Notes: a model not told the origin generated them from the letters alone. Shown: positions 1 to 8,966, counted from the first letter of the stretch. The stretch is 64,000 nucleotides of DNA from an uncultured Bacteroidota bacterium (GCA_903906365.1 CAIVKC010000044.1:1-64000); one strand, 5' to 3'. Numbers and translations are program-made.

Positions 1-34
1 CAGAGGGTCGGCGGTTCGAACCCGTCAACTCCCA
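1..34 (+). tRNA. 3' end of a tRNA (partial, isotype not determinable)
   Basis: The window opens inside a tRNA. A five-base-pair T stem (10-14 with 22-26, one G-T pair) encloses the seven-base T loop TTCGAAC at 15-21. A seven-base acceptor 3' strand follows (27-33), then a discriminator A at 34. No CCA is encoded. The anticodon lies upstream of the window, so the amino acid cannot be read. The 5' acceptor strand should read GGGAGTT or similar. The gene borders an AT-rich island, which fits the common use of tRNA 3' ends as insertion sites. Confidence 0.85.
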
Positions 35-40
35 CTCAAT

Positions 41-79
41 ACAGACAAGGGTTTCAGTGAAAACTGAAACCCTTTCTGT
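41..79 (+). terminator. Hairpin terminator downstream of the tRNA
   Basis: A perfect 12-bp stem (47-58 with 63-74) closes a GAAA loop. The pairing extends outward through ACAGA/TCTGT with a one-base bulge. A short T-rich stretch follows. The position directly after the tRNA fits a transcription terminator or processing hairpin for the tRNA transcript. Confidence 0.65.
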
Positions 80-271
80 TTAATCTGGTCTAGACATTTT
101 TGACTCTTTAGCCTATTTCTAAAGTCTTACTCCCTCAAACTTCAGTCGTTAATTCTACTTTTAAATGATATAGTTGTCGCCTATTAACAAATACCAGAAA
201 AATGAAATTTACCTTATATTAATAAACTGATTGATTGTATATTTAAAGGCGGACCATTATAATAGCAATAA

Positions 272-544
272 TGGAAGATTGGGCTTGAAGGGAATAGGCA
301 AGATTTAAAAGATCAACTTTCAATTGCATTTAATACTCAAATTTATAGGAGAAAAAGTAGAGATATAATTCAGGTAAAAATATCCTTGTTAAATAGAGAA
401 CAGGAAATTCAAAGTGAAGTTATTCAATTAACAAATAGTAGCAATATAGATGAAAATTCTTTGATACAATTACCCCATTTAGGAAAATGGGTGACAAGAT
501 TTGACCGCAACAGAGATTTTATGGTACAGCTCCACAATTTGTAA
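272..544 (+). pseudogene. Possible gene remnant at the edge of the island
   Basis: This frame stays open for about 90 codons between stops at 269-271 and 542-544. It has no ATG at its head. An ATG at 271 lies in another frame and stops after five codons, so any real start has been lost or frameshifted. The translated text has protein-like composition (basic and polar, ending QLHNL) but I do not recognise a family. The rest of 80-684 is AT-rich and shows no other gene. It could be the tail of a gene broken when the island inserted. Confidence 0.25.
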
Positions 545-684
545 TTCAAAAAATGCTGATCAGAATGGCTTTTAGAATTTGAGGTTATAATATTTATTGT
601 CACACAAAGTTGTTATTTTGATACGGAAACCTATTATGTTATTTCTAAGATTGTATTAAATTTTCAAACAAAAAATTTTAGGTT

Positions 685-3564
685 ATGTTTCCTCTTGAGC
701 TTGGTTACCAAGAACAAACCGAATTTTTAACGGTTTGGCCATTTGAGAAAGTAAGTGCTATGAGTTTGGAGGACTATACAAATTCTGACAGGGAAACCTC
801 ATTTATTTATTGGTTGGAGAAAAGGACTGAGAATGCTGGAAGTATTTGGGGAGGAAGTGCATTTAAATTTGGGATTTATAAAAGGCGAAATACAGAAAAA
901 TTTCCTGAGAAGAGATCTGTAAGAACTGATGGGGTTTATGCTTGGCTTACAAAATATGGTGACTCTAGGGACACGGCATTTAGTAAAATTAAACAAATTA
1001 TTGTTGGGATAGTCTCTGCAAGTCTTGAAAAGAGATTTGATCAATTAGACAATATAGATTTTGGAGATACCGTAAAATGGAAAATTGCATTCTTATATAG
1101 TCCTGATGATATAATTCCAGTATTTAGCCCAAAAGTACTAATACGTGCAGCTGAATCTACTGGAATGAAGGATGTTGATATAGCCAGTATTAGCAAGGTC
1201 CAAAGGCATTTGTTAAGTTTAAAACCTGCAGAACTCACAACTAGCGAATTTGCGAGCCAACTTTGGGATAAATTTAATTTGAATAATTTTTATTCCACAA
1301 TAGAGAAGTTTATTGAACAAGCCGATACGGAAAGTCTTAAAAGGAAAGGCTATCCTTCCGAATATAAAGAGTTGGAGGTAAAGGTTAGCTTTGGGGCGGG
1401 TAATTCTGCAAGAATACCATGGATTGCTTTTTTGCGCGCCCCTAATGCGGTTACAGATGGTATTTATCCTGTGTATTTATATTACAAAGCTCAAAAGGTA
1501 CTTATTTTGGCTTATGGTTTGAGCGAAACAAATAGACCAGGAATAAAGTGGCCCAACCAAGAAAAATTGAAAAGAATAGAGGATTGGTTTTTAGAAAATG
1601 AATCAATCAAACCAGAAAGATATGGGTCATCTTTCATAAGCGAGGTCTACGACCTCGATGAAGAATTAGATCCTACAAAACTACAAGCTGACCTCGATAG
1701 ACTTCTTGATGTCTATAAGAGTATTGTTTTTGAAGAGACCCCAATTTTACTTGAAGATGAAAGTAAATATGAGAATAATATTGCTAAAAGAATTTGGCTT
1801 ATTGCTCCTGGGGAAAGTGGAAATCAGTGGGATGAGTTTTATAAAGATGGCATTATTGGTATCGGTTGGGAGCAACTAGGAGATTTGTCAAATTATTCAA
1901 GTAGAAAAGAAATAAACTCCATTCTGATCAAATTATACCCAGGAAGAGGTAAAGACCAAAGAAATAATTCACTATGTCTTTGGCAATTTACAAGAGAATT
2001 GAAAGAAGGAGATATTCTTATTGCAAAAAGAGGTTTGAACGAATACTTAGGATATGGGATTGTAAGTTCTCCTTATTATTTTGATGAAAGTCGAGTACAA
2101 TTCAAAAATCTTAGAAAAGTAGATTGGAAGAAGAAAGGTATTTGGGAAGAAAATGTTCATCAAATTGTTGTAAAGACCTTAACGGATATTACTAAGTATC
2201 CTGAATATGTCGATCGGCTGAAAAGGCTTATTGGAATTGAGCAAGAGGCCTCTGTTGATGTTAGCAGAATTGAATATTTTTGGTTAAATGCGAATCCTAA
2301 AATTTGGAAAATTGAGAATTTTCAAGTTGGTCAAGAGCAAAATTATGCTACACATAACGAAAAGGGTAATAAGAGAAATAGGTACGAATATTTTCAGAGG
2401 ATAAAGCCGGGAGATTTAGTGGTTGGTTATGAAACTAGCCCCATTCAAAAAGTGGTAGCTATATTTGAAATTACTGAGGGAGTCCATTTAAATGAAGATT
2501 CTGGTTTAGAGGAAATCTCATTCAAAATTCAAAAATTCCTTCCCAACCCTATTTCCTATGAAATTTTAAAGGGCATGCCAGAGATGATTGATTCTGAAAT
2601 TATGAAGAATAATCAAGGTAGCCTTTTTAAACTCACAAAGGAGGAATTTACTGCAATTGTTGAAAAGGATATAACTCTTGAAACTAGCCTTCCAGCTTAT
2701 TCATTAGATGATGCTTTGAAAGAAATTTTCCTAGATGGCCAAGAAATTGAGGATATACTGGAAAGTTTAGAATATAAAAAGAATATAATCCTACAAGGGC
2801 CACCAGGAGTTGGTAAGACATTTATGGCAAAGAGATTGGCATTTTTGATTTTGGAAGAAAAGGATTATTCAAAGATTGAAATAATTCAATTTCACCAATC
2901 ATATTCTTATGAAGATTTTATTCAGGGATATAGACCAAGGGAGGATGGCACTTTTAAATTAGAAAACGGAATTTTCTATAGATTTTGTAAAAGAGCTCAG
3001 GCTGACCCTGATGGTAGTTATTTTTTTATAATTGATGAAATAAACAGAGGCAACTTAAGCAAAATATTTGGAGAGATTATGCTTCTTATTGAAGCTGATA
3101 AAAGGGGGCCTGAAAATGCAGTTTCTTTGACCTATTCAGTTGCGAATGAAAATAAATTCTATGTCCCAAAAAATGTGTATGTTATAGGAACTATGAATAC
3201 TGCTGATCGTTCACTGGCAATTTTGGATTATGCCTTAAGAAGAAGATTTGCTTTCATAAATGTAACTCCAAAGTTTAATAATAAATTCAAGGAAGAATTG
3301 ACAAATGTGGGTGTTGACGAGGCAATTATCAATGCAATTGTAGATAAAATATCCGCATTAAATATAGAAATTGAAAATGACAATAACCTTGGGAAGGGTT
3401 TCCGAATTGGGCATAGTTATTTCTGCAATGTTCCGAATAATGTCGGGGATGATGATTGGTATCACCATATTATTAGAAACGAGATTGCACCATTATTGGA
3501 AGAATATTGGTTTGATAATGAATATAAATCTAATCTTTCCATAAAGCGACTTTATATCAATTAG
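685..3564 (+). CDS. mcrB: McrB-like NTPase with DUF3578 and two EVE-like domains
   Basis: A 959-residue McrB-family motor of a modification-dependent (type IV-like) restriction system. In order it has: an N-terminal region of about 200 residues that I cannot name; a DUF3578 (MrcB N-terminal) domain at about 208-335; a first EVE/PUA-like module from about 369 (KRIWLIAPG) to 500; a second from about 529 (IEYFWLNANP) to 665; and an AAA+ domain with Walker A GPPGVGKT at 705-712, Walker B IIDEINRG near 782 and the McrB signature MNTADRS at 837-843. EVE domains read modified cytosines in related proteins, so the specificity is probably modified DNA. That is inference. The McrC-like nuclease gene follows after one base. 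The gene is AT-rich compared with the genes beyond 4974. The ATG at 685 has no clear ribosome site. Confidence 0.9.
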   Translation: MFPLELGYQEQTEFLTVWPFEKVSAMSLEDYTNSDRETSFIYWLEKRTENAGSIWGGSAFKFGIYKRRNTEKFPEKRSVRTDGVYAWLTKYGDSRDTAFSKIKQIIVGIVSASLEKRFDQLDNIDFGDTVKWKIAFLYSPDDIIPVFSPKVLIRAAESTGMKDVDIASISKVQRHLLSLKPAELTTSEFASQLWDKFNLNNFYSTIEKFIEQADTESLKRKGYPSEYKELEVKVSFGAGNSARIPWIAFLRAPNAVTDGIYPVYLYYKAQKVLILAYGLSETNRPGIKWPNQEKLKRIEDWFLENESIKPERYGSSFISEVYDLDEELDPTKLQADLDRLLDVYKSIVFEETPILLEDESKYENNIAKRIWLIAPGESGNQWDEFYKDGIIGIGWEQLGDLSNYSSRKEINSILIKLYPGRGKDQRNNSLCLWQFTRELKEGDILIAKRGLNEYLGYGIVSSPYYFDESRVQFKNLRKVDWKKKGIWEENVHQIVVKTLTDITKYPEYVDRLKRLIGIEQEASVDVSRIEYFWLNANPKIWKIENFQVGQEQNYATHNEKGNKRNRYEYFQRIKPGDLVVGYETSPIQKVVAIFEITEGVHLNEDSGLEEISFKIQKFLPNPISYEILKGMPEMIDSEIMKNNQGSLFKLTKEEFTAIVEKDITLETSLPAYSLDDALKEIFLDGQEIEDILESLEYKKNIILQGPPGVGKTFMAKRLAFLILEEKDYSKIEIIQFHQSYSYEDFIQGYRPREDGTFKLENGIFYRFCKRAQADPDGSYFFIIDEINRGNLSKIFGEIMLLIEADKRGPENAVSLTYSVANENKFYVPKNVYVIGTMNTADRSLAILDYALRRRFAFINVTPKFNNKFKEELTNVGVDEAIINAIVDKISALNIEIENDNNLGKGFRIGHSYFCNVPNNVGDDDWYHHIIRNEIAPLLEEYWFDNEYKSNLSIKRLYIN

Positions 3565-3565
3565 G

Positions 3566-4609
3566 TTGAACATACCGATTCGAAATATTTATTATCTCCT
3601 GTGTTATGCCTGGGACAGATTGTCAGAGGGGCAGAAAGTTGATGTATCCTCTTCTGATTATAAGGACTCTATAAATTTATTAAGTAGAGTTTTAGTGAAT
3701 GGATGTAGATTGCTATTTAAAAGAGGGCTTGATAGAAACTATGTAGAACTATGTGAAGAGTATATAGGTATTAAAGGAAAAATTGACTTTCGGCAATCAT
3801 TAAATAAAAATTTGTTTAGACAAGGCCGTTCGATTTGTCAATTTGATGGTTTTGAATCAGATATTCTTCAAAACCAGCTCTTAAAAGCGACCATACTTCA
3901 CCTTACAAAAATTGAAGCGATTGATAAGGATTTAAAACGAGAAATATGGGATTGTTATTATAGGTTTTCAAGCATATGTGATATTAACATCCAATTGTCC
4001 CATTTTTCTCAAATACGAATTCATAGGAATAATTCATTTTATGACTTATTATTAAAGGTTTGTAGACTTATATTTGAAAATTCCGTTTTGGATGAAAAAA
4101 GTGGTAGGTATCATTTTAAGGAATTTTTAGGGTCAGATAAAGATATGGCGAGATTATTTGAGTCGTTTGTTCGAAATTTCTATAAAAGGGAACAAACTTA
4201 TTTTCAAGTTCGTCAAGAGGATATAACATGGGATGCTTCTCCTGTTGGTGGTAGTTCGATGGACTATTTGCCTAAAATGCAAACTGATGTTACATTGGAA
4301 TCAAATGACAGAAAAATTATAATTGATACTAAGTTCTATTCAGAGGCATTGGTTTCTCGATATGGTAATGAAAAAATACGATCAAATAATTTATATCAAC
4401 TTTATTCATATTTAAGGAATATTGAGAAGAAGCCAAATATTTTGTTGAATGGAACATGTGAAGGTGTATTGTTATATCCTACAGTTGAGTATAGTTTGGA
4501 CGAAAAATTTAATTTTGGTTCTCATTTTATACGAATCAAAACATTAAATTTGAATTCTGATTGGAGGAACATAAGAGCCGAATTATTAAGTATCTGTAAT
4601 GAATATTAA
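3566..4609 (+). CDS. mcrC: McrC-like PD-(D/E)xK nuclease subunit
   Basis: This is the 347-residue partner of the upstream McrB-like motor. It starts one base after that gene's stop, so translational coupling is likely. The start is TTG. It is supported because the protein then opens with IPIRNIYYLLCYAWD, the typical opening of McrC-family proteins. The catalytic PD-(D/E)xK core is visible as D241 in MQTD and D254-T-K256 in IIIDTKFY. In known McrBC systems the motor translocates DNA between modified sites and this subunit cuts both strands. No methyltransferase gene is nearby, as expected for a modification-dependent system. Codon use is AT-rich like its partner. Confidence 0.9.
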   Translation: MNIPIRNIYYLLCYAWDRLSEGQKVDVSSSDYKDSINLLSRVLVNGCRLLFKRGLDRNYVELCEEYIGIKGKIDFRQSLNKNLFRQGRSICQFDGFESDILQNQLLKATILHLTKIEAIDKDLKREIWDCYYRFSSICDINIQLSHFSQIRIHRNNSFYDLLLKVCRLIFENSVLDEKSGRYHFKEFLGSDKDMARLFESFVRNFYKREQTYFQVRQEDITWDASPVGGSSMDYLPKMQTDVTLESNDRKIIIDTKFYSEALVSRYGNEKIRSNNLYQLYSYLRNIEKKPNILLNGTCEGVLLYPTVEYSLDEKFNFGSHFIRIKTLNLNSDWRNIRAELLSICNEY

Positions 4610-4656
4610 TTTTTATTTAAAGATAAAAGAAGAAGTTTTTACAAGTTTGGCTAAAT

Positions 4657-4812
4657 TTAAAATGGCATAAAGAAGTCTTTTTTGCCGAATTTTATTTCAA
4701 ATATTGCTTTCGCTATTTTCAAATTCATTTTTAATTGTGGTCTACTTACAAGTATTTCACCGTGATGATTCATGCGAAAAGTGACAATATTTTCAGGATC
4801 ACTATATTTTCT
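4657..4812 (-). pseudogene. Short minus-strand reading frame, possible remnant
   Basis: Between the McrC-like gene and the next gene lie about 360 AT-rich bases. On the minus strand an open frame reads KYSDPENIVTFRM and ends GKKDFFMPF. A TGA at 4813-4815 interrupts it from an upstream ATG-led MSYGTFKS in the same frame. An ATG at 4773 would leave only 38 residues. It looks like a broken small gene but I do not recognise it. Nothing else is evident in 4610-4973. Confidence 0.2.
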
Positions 4813-4973
4813 TCAAGATTTAAAAGTCCCATAGCTCATTTGGTTTTTGGGAAGCTTTCAAACACCCAAACCCTAAACTATTAAACGGTAATTCTGATAC
4901 TGGCAATTTTCCTTTAAAAAATACTTGCTATAAAAAATCATTTTCAAGTATATTTATTTTCATTAGGTAAATT

Positions 4974-6122
4974 GTGTTTCTCTTGAATCATTCCTTTGAC
5001 ATCGCCATTGTTGGGGCTGGAGCTTTTGGAAGCTCCTGTGCATATCATCTTTCATTTTCGGGTAAGAAGGTGTTGGTTTTGGATCTATTCCAGCCTCCTC
5101 ATTCAATGGGTTCCTCCCATGGTTTAACCAGGATTATCCGGGAGGCCTATTTTGAAGGCCCCCATTATGTCCCGCTGGTGCAGCAGGCTTATGTTCTTTG
5201 GGATAAACTTGAAAAGAGTTCAAGCCAGAAGCTTCTGCTCCCCACCGGCGGATTGATGATTGGAAATCCCAATGGGAAAGTAGTCAACGGTGCCCTGCAG
5301 AGTGCTCAAAGCTATGGGCTGCCTTTTGAATACCTCGACAATAAGGATATCATTGAAAGATTTCCTGCTTTCCGGCCTGGCCCGGGGGACGTGGGGGTTT
5401 ATGAGCAAAGGGCGGGTATACTCTTCCCCGAGCACTGTATCCAGACACACCTGGAACTGGCAAGCCGCTCAGGAAACATTACCTTTCAGTTTAATAGCAG
5501 GGTTACGGGACTGGAAGAGATCAAGGGTATCATCAGAATTACCACTTCTGCAGGGGTCTTTGAAGCAGCAAGGGTGGTGCTTAGTGCCGGAGCCTGGATG
5601 AATGATTTGTTGCCAGGATTTGAACTTCCATTGACTGTTGCCCGCCAGCCTCTGTATTGGTTTAACCCTGGGTCGGTTTTGCCCCAGTTTAGTGGTCCGG
5701 ACCGTCATCCGGTTTATATCTGGGAATTGGCTGACCAAAGGATGATTTATGGTTTTCCGAACCTCGGGGACGGAATTAAGATTGCATTTCATCATGGTGG
5801 CAGGCAGACCAGTCCAGGTACACTGGAACGGGAAGTCAGCCCTGAAGAATTGGCGGAAATTACAGCGGTTCTGAAGGAACATTTCCATTTAGAACCGGAA
5901 TTTAGTAGATCATCGGTTTGTATGTATACCAATACAACTGATGAGGGTTTTATACTTGATTTTCACCCCTTCCTTAAAAACCTGATTATAGCAAGCCCCT
6001 GTTCCGGTCACGGTTTTAAGTTCTCCAGTTCCATCGGTAAAATACTTTCTGACCTGGCCCTCGGAAACACCCCAGAACTGGACATATCAGCCTTCAGCCT
6101 ATCGAGGTTTGTCGGGCAGTAG
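4974..6122 (+). CDS. solA: FAD-dependent amine oxidase (sarcosine oxidase / N-methyltryptophan oxidase type)
   Basis: A 382-residue member of the monomeric sarcosine oxidase family, which oxidises N-methyl amino acids to the amino acid, formaldehyde and hydrogen peroxide. The N-terminal dinucleotide fold shows GAGAFGSS. The family hallmark GSSHGLTRIIREAYFEG follows. C316 in SVCMYTNTTDEGF matches the cysteine that carries covalent FAD, and K269 in GIKIAFHH matches the oxygen-activating lysine. The substrate cannot be read from the sequence. The start is GTG at 4974, with TTG at 4983 as an alternative. It is the first gene of normal base composition after the AT-rich island and stands alone. 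Confidence 0.85.
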   Translation: MFLLNHSFDIAIVGAGAFGSSCAYHLSFSGKKVLVLDLFQPPHSMGSSHGLTRIIREAYFEGPHYVPLVQQAYVLWDKLEKSSSQKLLLPTGGLMIGNPNGKVVNGALQSAQSYGLPFEYLDNKDIIERFPAFRPGPGDVGVYEQRAGILFPEHCIQTHLELASRSGNITFQFNSRVTGLEEIKGIIRITTSAGVFEAARVVLSAGAWMNDLLPGFELPLTVARQPLYWFNPGSVLPQFSGPDRHPVYIWELADQRMIYGFPNLGDGIKIAFHHGGRQTSPGTLEREVSPEELAEITAVLKEHFHLEPEFSRSSVCMYTNTTDEGFILDFHPFLKNLIIASPCSGHGFKFSSSIGKILSDLALGNTPELDISAFSLSRFVGQ

Positions 6123-6162
6123 GAATAAAAGTTTCTTCCGGGGGGCTTTGTACCCGGAATAA

Positions 6163-6197
6163 ATTGAAGCGGAATTATATAGGGATCTTTAATTTTG
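6163..6197 (+). promoter_or_regulatory. Candidate Bacteroidota-type promoter of tag
   Basis: A perfect -7 box TAATTTTG lies at 6190-6197, 19 bases before the tag ATG. A weak -33 element ATTG is at 6163-6166, with 23 bases between. Confidence 0.45.
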
Positions 6198-6216
6198 TTA
6201 CTCAATTTTACTCGGA

Positions 6217-6777
6217 ATGGAAAAACCAACATCCTATTGTGATGCAGTCAGGGGCATGGAAAGGGACAATGTACATGTACAATACCACGATCATGAATAC
6301 GGATTCCCCATCGAAGATGACAATCAACTGTTTGCAAGGCTCGTCCTGGAAATAAACCAGGCTGGCTTATCGTGGACCACTATTCTGAAGAAAAAGGATA
6401 ATTTTTTTGCAGCCTATGACCAGTTCCGGATTGACAAAGTGGCAAAATATAGCCAAAAACAGGTGGACCGGCTCTTGGGAGATGCCGGCATAATCCGTAA
6501 CCGGCTGAAGATTGCGGCTGCCATTGAAAATGCCAGGCGGATCAAAGCCATCCAAAAGGAGTTTGGCTCTTTCAAGAACTGGTTGGAACATCATCATCCC
6601 AAATCAAAGGAAGAATGGGTAAAACTTTTCAAACAAGAATTTAAATTTACAGGGGGAGAAATTGTCAATGAATTCCTCATGAGTACCGGATACCTGCCAG
6701 GGGCCCATATTGATTCATGTCCGGTACAGCAAAAAATAAAAAAATCCAAGCCTGCGTGGATAAGAAAAAGCAAATAG
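6217..6777 (+). CDS. tag: DNA-3-methyladenine glycosylase I
   Basis: A 186-residue cytosolic base-excision repair enzyme that removes 3-methyladenine from alkylated DNA. The family zinc site is intact: C8, H24 in QYHDHEYG, H164 and C168 in GAHIDSCPV. The substrate-pocket segment GLSWTTILKKK is also present. The length is normal for Tag. The 3' end overlaps the next gene by about 60 bases in another frame, so the two are probably co-transcribed. Confidence 0.95.
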   Translation: MEKPTSYCDAVRGMERDNVHVQYHDHEYGFPIEDDNQLFARLVLEINQAGLSWTTILKKKDNFFAAYDQFRIDKVAKYSQKQVDRLLGDAGIIRNRLKIAAAIENARRIKAIQKEFGSFKNWLEHHHPKSKEEWVKLFKQEFKFTGGEIVNEFLMSTGYLPGAHIDSCPVQQKIKKSKPAWIRKSK

Positions 6778-7349
6778 GAAAGCCCGGATATAGGAAATTC
6801 AGGTATGTTGTCCTGATTCTCCTGCTCTGGATACTGGTTCATGCCGCGTATGTAACCTATGACGGATTGCATGATTATGCGGGAAAGGCAGATATTGCGG
6901 TTATTTTGGGAAATATGGTATATGCAGACAGTTCCCTTTCACCCTGGCTGAAAGGACGGGTGGATAAAGCCCTTGAATTATACCGGACAGGCAGGGTAAA
7001 GAAAATATTTGCCAGCGGTGGCAAAGGGGAATATCATGTCAGGGAAGGATTTGCAATGAAAAGATATCTGCTCGGCTTGGGCATGCCTTCAGAAGATATT
7101 ATACCAGACAATGATGGGATCAATACCTATTTTACAGCACGTGACTTCATGACCCTGGACTCCAGCATGCACTTTTCCTCTGTAATCGTGGTATCCAGTT
7201 TTTACCATATTACCCGGACCAAATACATATTCAGGAAGCTGGGATTTAAAAATACCTATGGGGTTTCTTCTGATCGTTATTTCAGGCAGGATGCTTTTGG
7301 GTTGTTCCGCGAGTTTTTTGCATTCTACAAGTATGTGCTTTTTTACTGA
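6717..7349 (+). CDS. DUF218 / SanA-YdcF family membrane-anchored protein
   Basis: A 210-residue protein with one N-terminal membrane segment (about residues 30-45, VVLILLLWILVHAAYV), then an ElyC/SanA/YdcF-like DUF218 domain: ADIAVILGN, SGGKGEYHVREG and VVSSFYHITRTKY. SanA relatives affect envelope permeability. The reaction here is unknown. ATG at 6717 lies inside tag, and GTG at 6756 is an alternative that shortens the overlap. The gene ends at 7349 and abuts a convergent gene: the two stop codons form one TGATCA palindrome (7347-7352). Confidence 0.8.
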   Translation: MSGTAKNKKIQACVDKKKQIGKPGYRKFRYVVLILLLWILVHAAYVTYDGLHDYAGKADIAVILGNMVYADSSLSPWLKGRVDKALELYRTGRVKKIFASGGKGEYHVREGFAMKRYLLGLGMPSEDIIPDNDGINTYFTARDFMTLDSSMHFSSVIVVSSFYHITRTKYIFRKLGFKNTYGVSSDRYFRQDAFGLFREFFAFYKYVLFY

Positions 7350-7640
7350 TCAATTCAATTGGACAACCGGCAAGCGGTAATTCTGTCCGTCGAATACAAA
7401 CAGTTCATCAATTTCATAGCTCCAGTATTTGAACAGCGGGGATTTTGAAAGATATCGCTCTACTTCAGCTTTGTCGGTTGCTGAAAAAGTAATCCATGTC
7501 CTCTGGGTTTCCATAGTAACCAGGTAAAGGTCAATAACCCCCTTTTCAATGAGGTGATTGATATAGGTTCGATGGGGTGGCACAAGCGTCATAAACGCCT
7601 CATCCATATGAAATTTTATGGTAACCTGAAATTTACGCAT
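7350..7640 (-). CDS. Small muconolactone-isomerase-like / ferredoxin-fold protein
   Basis: A 96-residue protein of the compact dimeric alpha-beta barrel type often labelled muconolactone isomerase-like or YCII-like in Bacteroidota. The pattern MRKFQVTIKF, then PPHRTYINHLIEKGVI, TWITFSATDKAEVERYLSK and YEIDELFVFD fits two beta-alpha-beta halves. No pathway is indicated, so a catalytic role should not be assumed. ATG at 7640 is preferred. A TTG at 7694 would add 18 residues and overlap mtaB by 13 bases. It follows mtaB on the same strand and is probably co-transcribed with it. Confidence 0.6.
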   Translation of the reverse strand: MRKFQVTIKFHMDEAFMTLVPPHRTYINHLIEKGVIDLYLVTMETQRTWITFSATDKAEVERYLSKSPLFKYWSYEIDELFVFDGQNYRLPVVQLN

Positions 7641-7681
7641 ACGCTCTAATATTAATAATAACCAATCAGGGCTGGTTTTGT

Positions 7682-8959
7682 TCAAATCTTCCAAGGCAGG
7701 ATTTCATTGACCCACTCTTCCCGGTAGGGGGTGGTAATCTTAATATAATTATCAGTATATCCTTCCATGGTGGGACCTTTTACATGCCCTTCCAGGAGTA
7801 CATTACGGGTTTGTCCCTCATGAAGTTGCCTGAAATGCCGGTTTTTGATATAGGATAGGTTCCTGAGAGCCTTGTTTCTTTGCTGGCGAATACTTGCCGG
7901 AACCACCGGTTTGATTTCAAGGGCGCGGGTATGATCCCTTTCTGAATACGTGAAGACATGGAAATAGCTCACTTCCAGGTCAGACAAAAATGCATATGTT
8001 TCCTGGAAATCCGCTTCGGTTTCTCCAGGGAAACCAACGATTACATCCACACCAATGCAACAATGGGGCATCAGTTTTTTAATAAAGCCAACCCGCTCGG
8101 CATACATTTCCCTTTTATACCTTCTTCGCATCAGCCCAAGGATGTGGTTACTTCCGCTTTGCAGGGGTATATGAAAGTGCGGCATGAACCGCCTGGAGTC
8201 CGCCACAAAGGACACAATTTCATTGGTCAGCAGGTTGGGTTCAATGGAGGAAATCCGGTAGCGGTCAATTCCCTCTACCTGATCCAGTTCCCGGATGAGG
8301 TCAAGCAGGTTTTCCCGGTCTTTTCCATTCTGGGGCTGATTGCCTTGTCCAAAATCACCCAGGTTCACTCCTGTCAGAACTATTTCCCGGACCGGAGTAG
8401 AGGCGATTTGTTCTGCATTACGCAAGACATTTGATATCAGGTCACTGCGGCTTCGCCCCCTGGCCATCGGGATGGTGCAGAAAGAGCAGTTATAATCACA
8501 TCCGTCCTGCACTTTCAGGAAGGTCCTGGTCCGGTCATTGAGGGAAAAGGACGAATTAAACAGGTGGACATCCTCTATATCGCAACTGCAGATCCTGGCA
8601 GAGTCCCCTTTGGACAAAACAGCGAGGTGCTCTGCGATATTAAATTTTTCAGCCGCTCCGAGCACCAGGTCTACCCCTGGAATGGAGGCAATTTCAGTTG
8701 GTTTCAGCTGCGCATAGCAACCCGTGATCACTACAAAGCTCTCCGGCGCCTTCCGCTGAATCCGTCTTACCAGCAGCCTGCATTCCCTGTCAGCGTTTTC
8801 GGTCACCGAGCAGGTATTTATCACATACACATCGGCCTGGTCGTCAAAATCCTTTTTGATGAAACCTTCCTTTTCCAACATGCGCGACAGGGTGGAGGTT
8901 TCGGAATAATTGAGTTTACAGCCAAGGGTGTGAAAGGCCACTGATTTGGATTCTGCCAT
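7682..8959 (-). CDS. mtaB: tRNA (t6A37) methylthiotransferase MtaB
   Basis: A 425-residue radical-SAM methylthiotransferase that converts t6A37 to ms2t6A in tRNAs reading ANN codons. The N-terminal domain carries three cluster cysteines (C14 in TLGCKLNYSE, C50 in NTCSVT, C81 in TGCYAQ). The radical-SAM motif CDYNCSFC gives C154, C158 and C161. A TRAM-like C-terminus follows. The opening VAFHTLGCKLNYSE is the MtaB form rather than MiaB or RimO. The promoter lies directly upstream of the ATG at 8959. Confidence 0.95.
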   Translation of the reverse strand: MAESKSVAFHTLGCKLNYSETSTLSRMLEKEGFIKKDFDDQADVYVINTCSVTENADRECRLLVRRIQRKAPESFVVITGCYAQLKPTEIASIPGVDLVLGAAEKFNIAEHLAVLSKGDSARICSCDIEDVHLFNSSFSLNDRTRTFLKVQDGCDYNCSFCTIPMARGRSRSDLISNVLRNAEQIASTPVREIVLTGVNLGDFGQGNQPQNGKDRENLLDLIRELDQVEGIDRYRISSIEPNLLTNEIVSFVADSRRFMPHFHIPLQSGSNHILGLMRRRYKREMYAERVGFIKKLMPHCCIGVDVIVGFPGETEADFQETYAFLSDLEVSYFHVFTYSERDHTRALEIKPVVPASIRQQRNKALRNLSYIKNRHFRQLHEGQTRNVLLEGHVKGPTMEGYTDNYIKITTPYREEWVNEILPWKI

Positions 8960-8966
8960 AGAGGCC

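Noticed and set aside
4600-4973. Second copy of the tRNA 3' end as an island attachment site
   Set aside because: I looked for the tRNA end near the right edge of the AT-rich block and found none, so no attachment repeat can be claimed.
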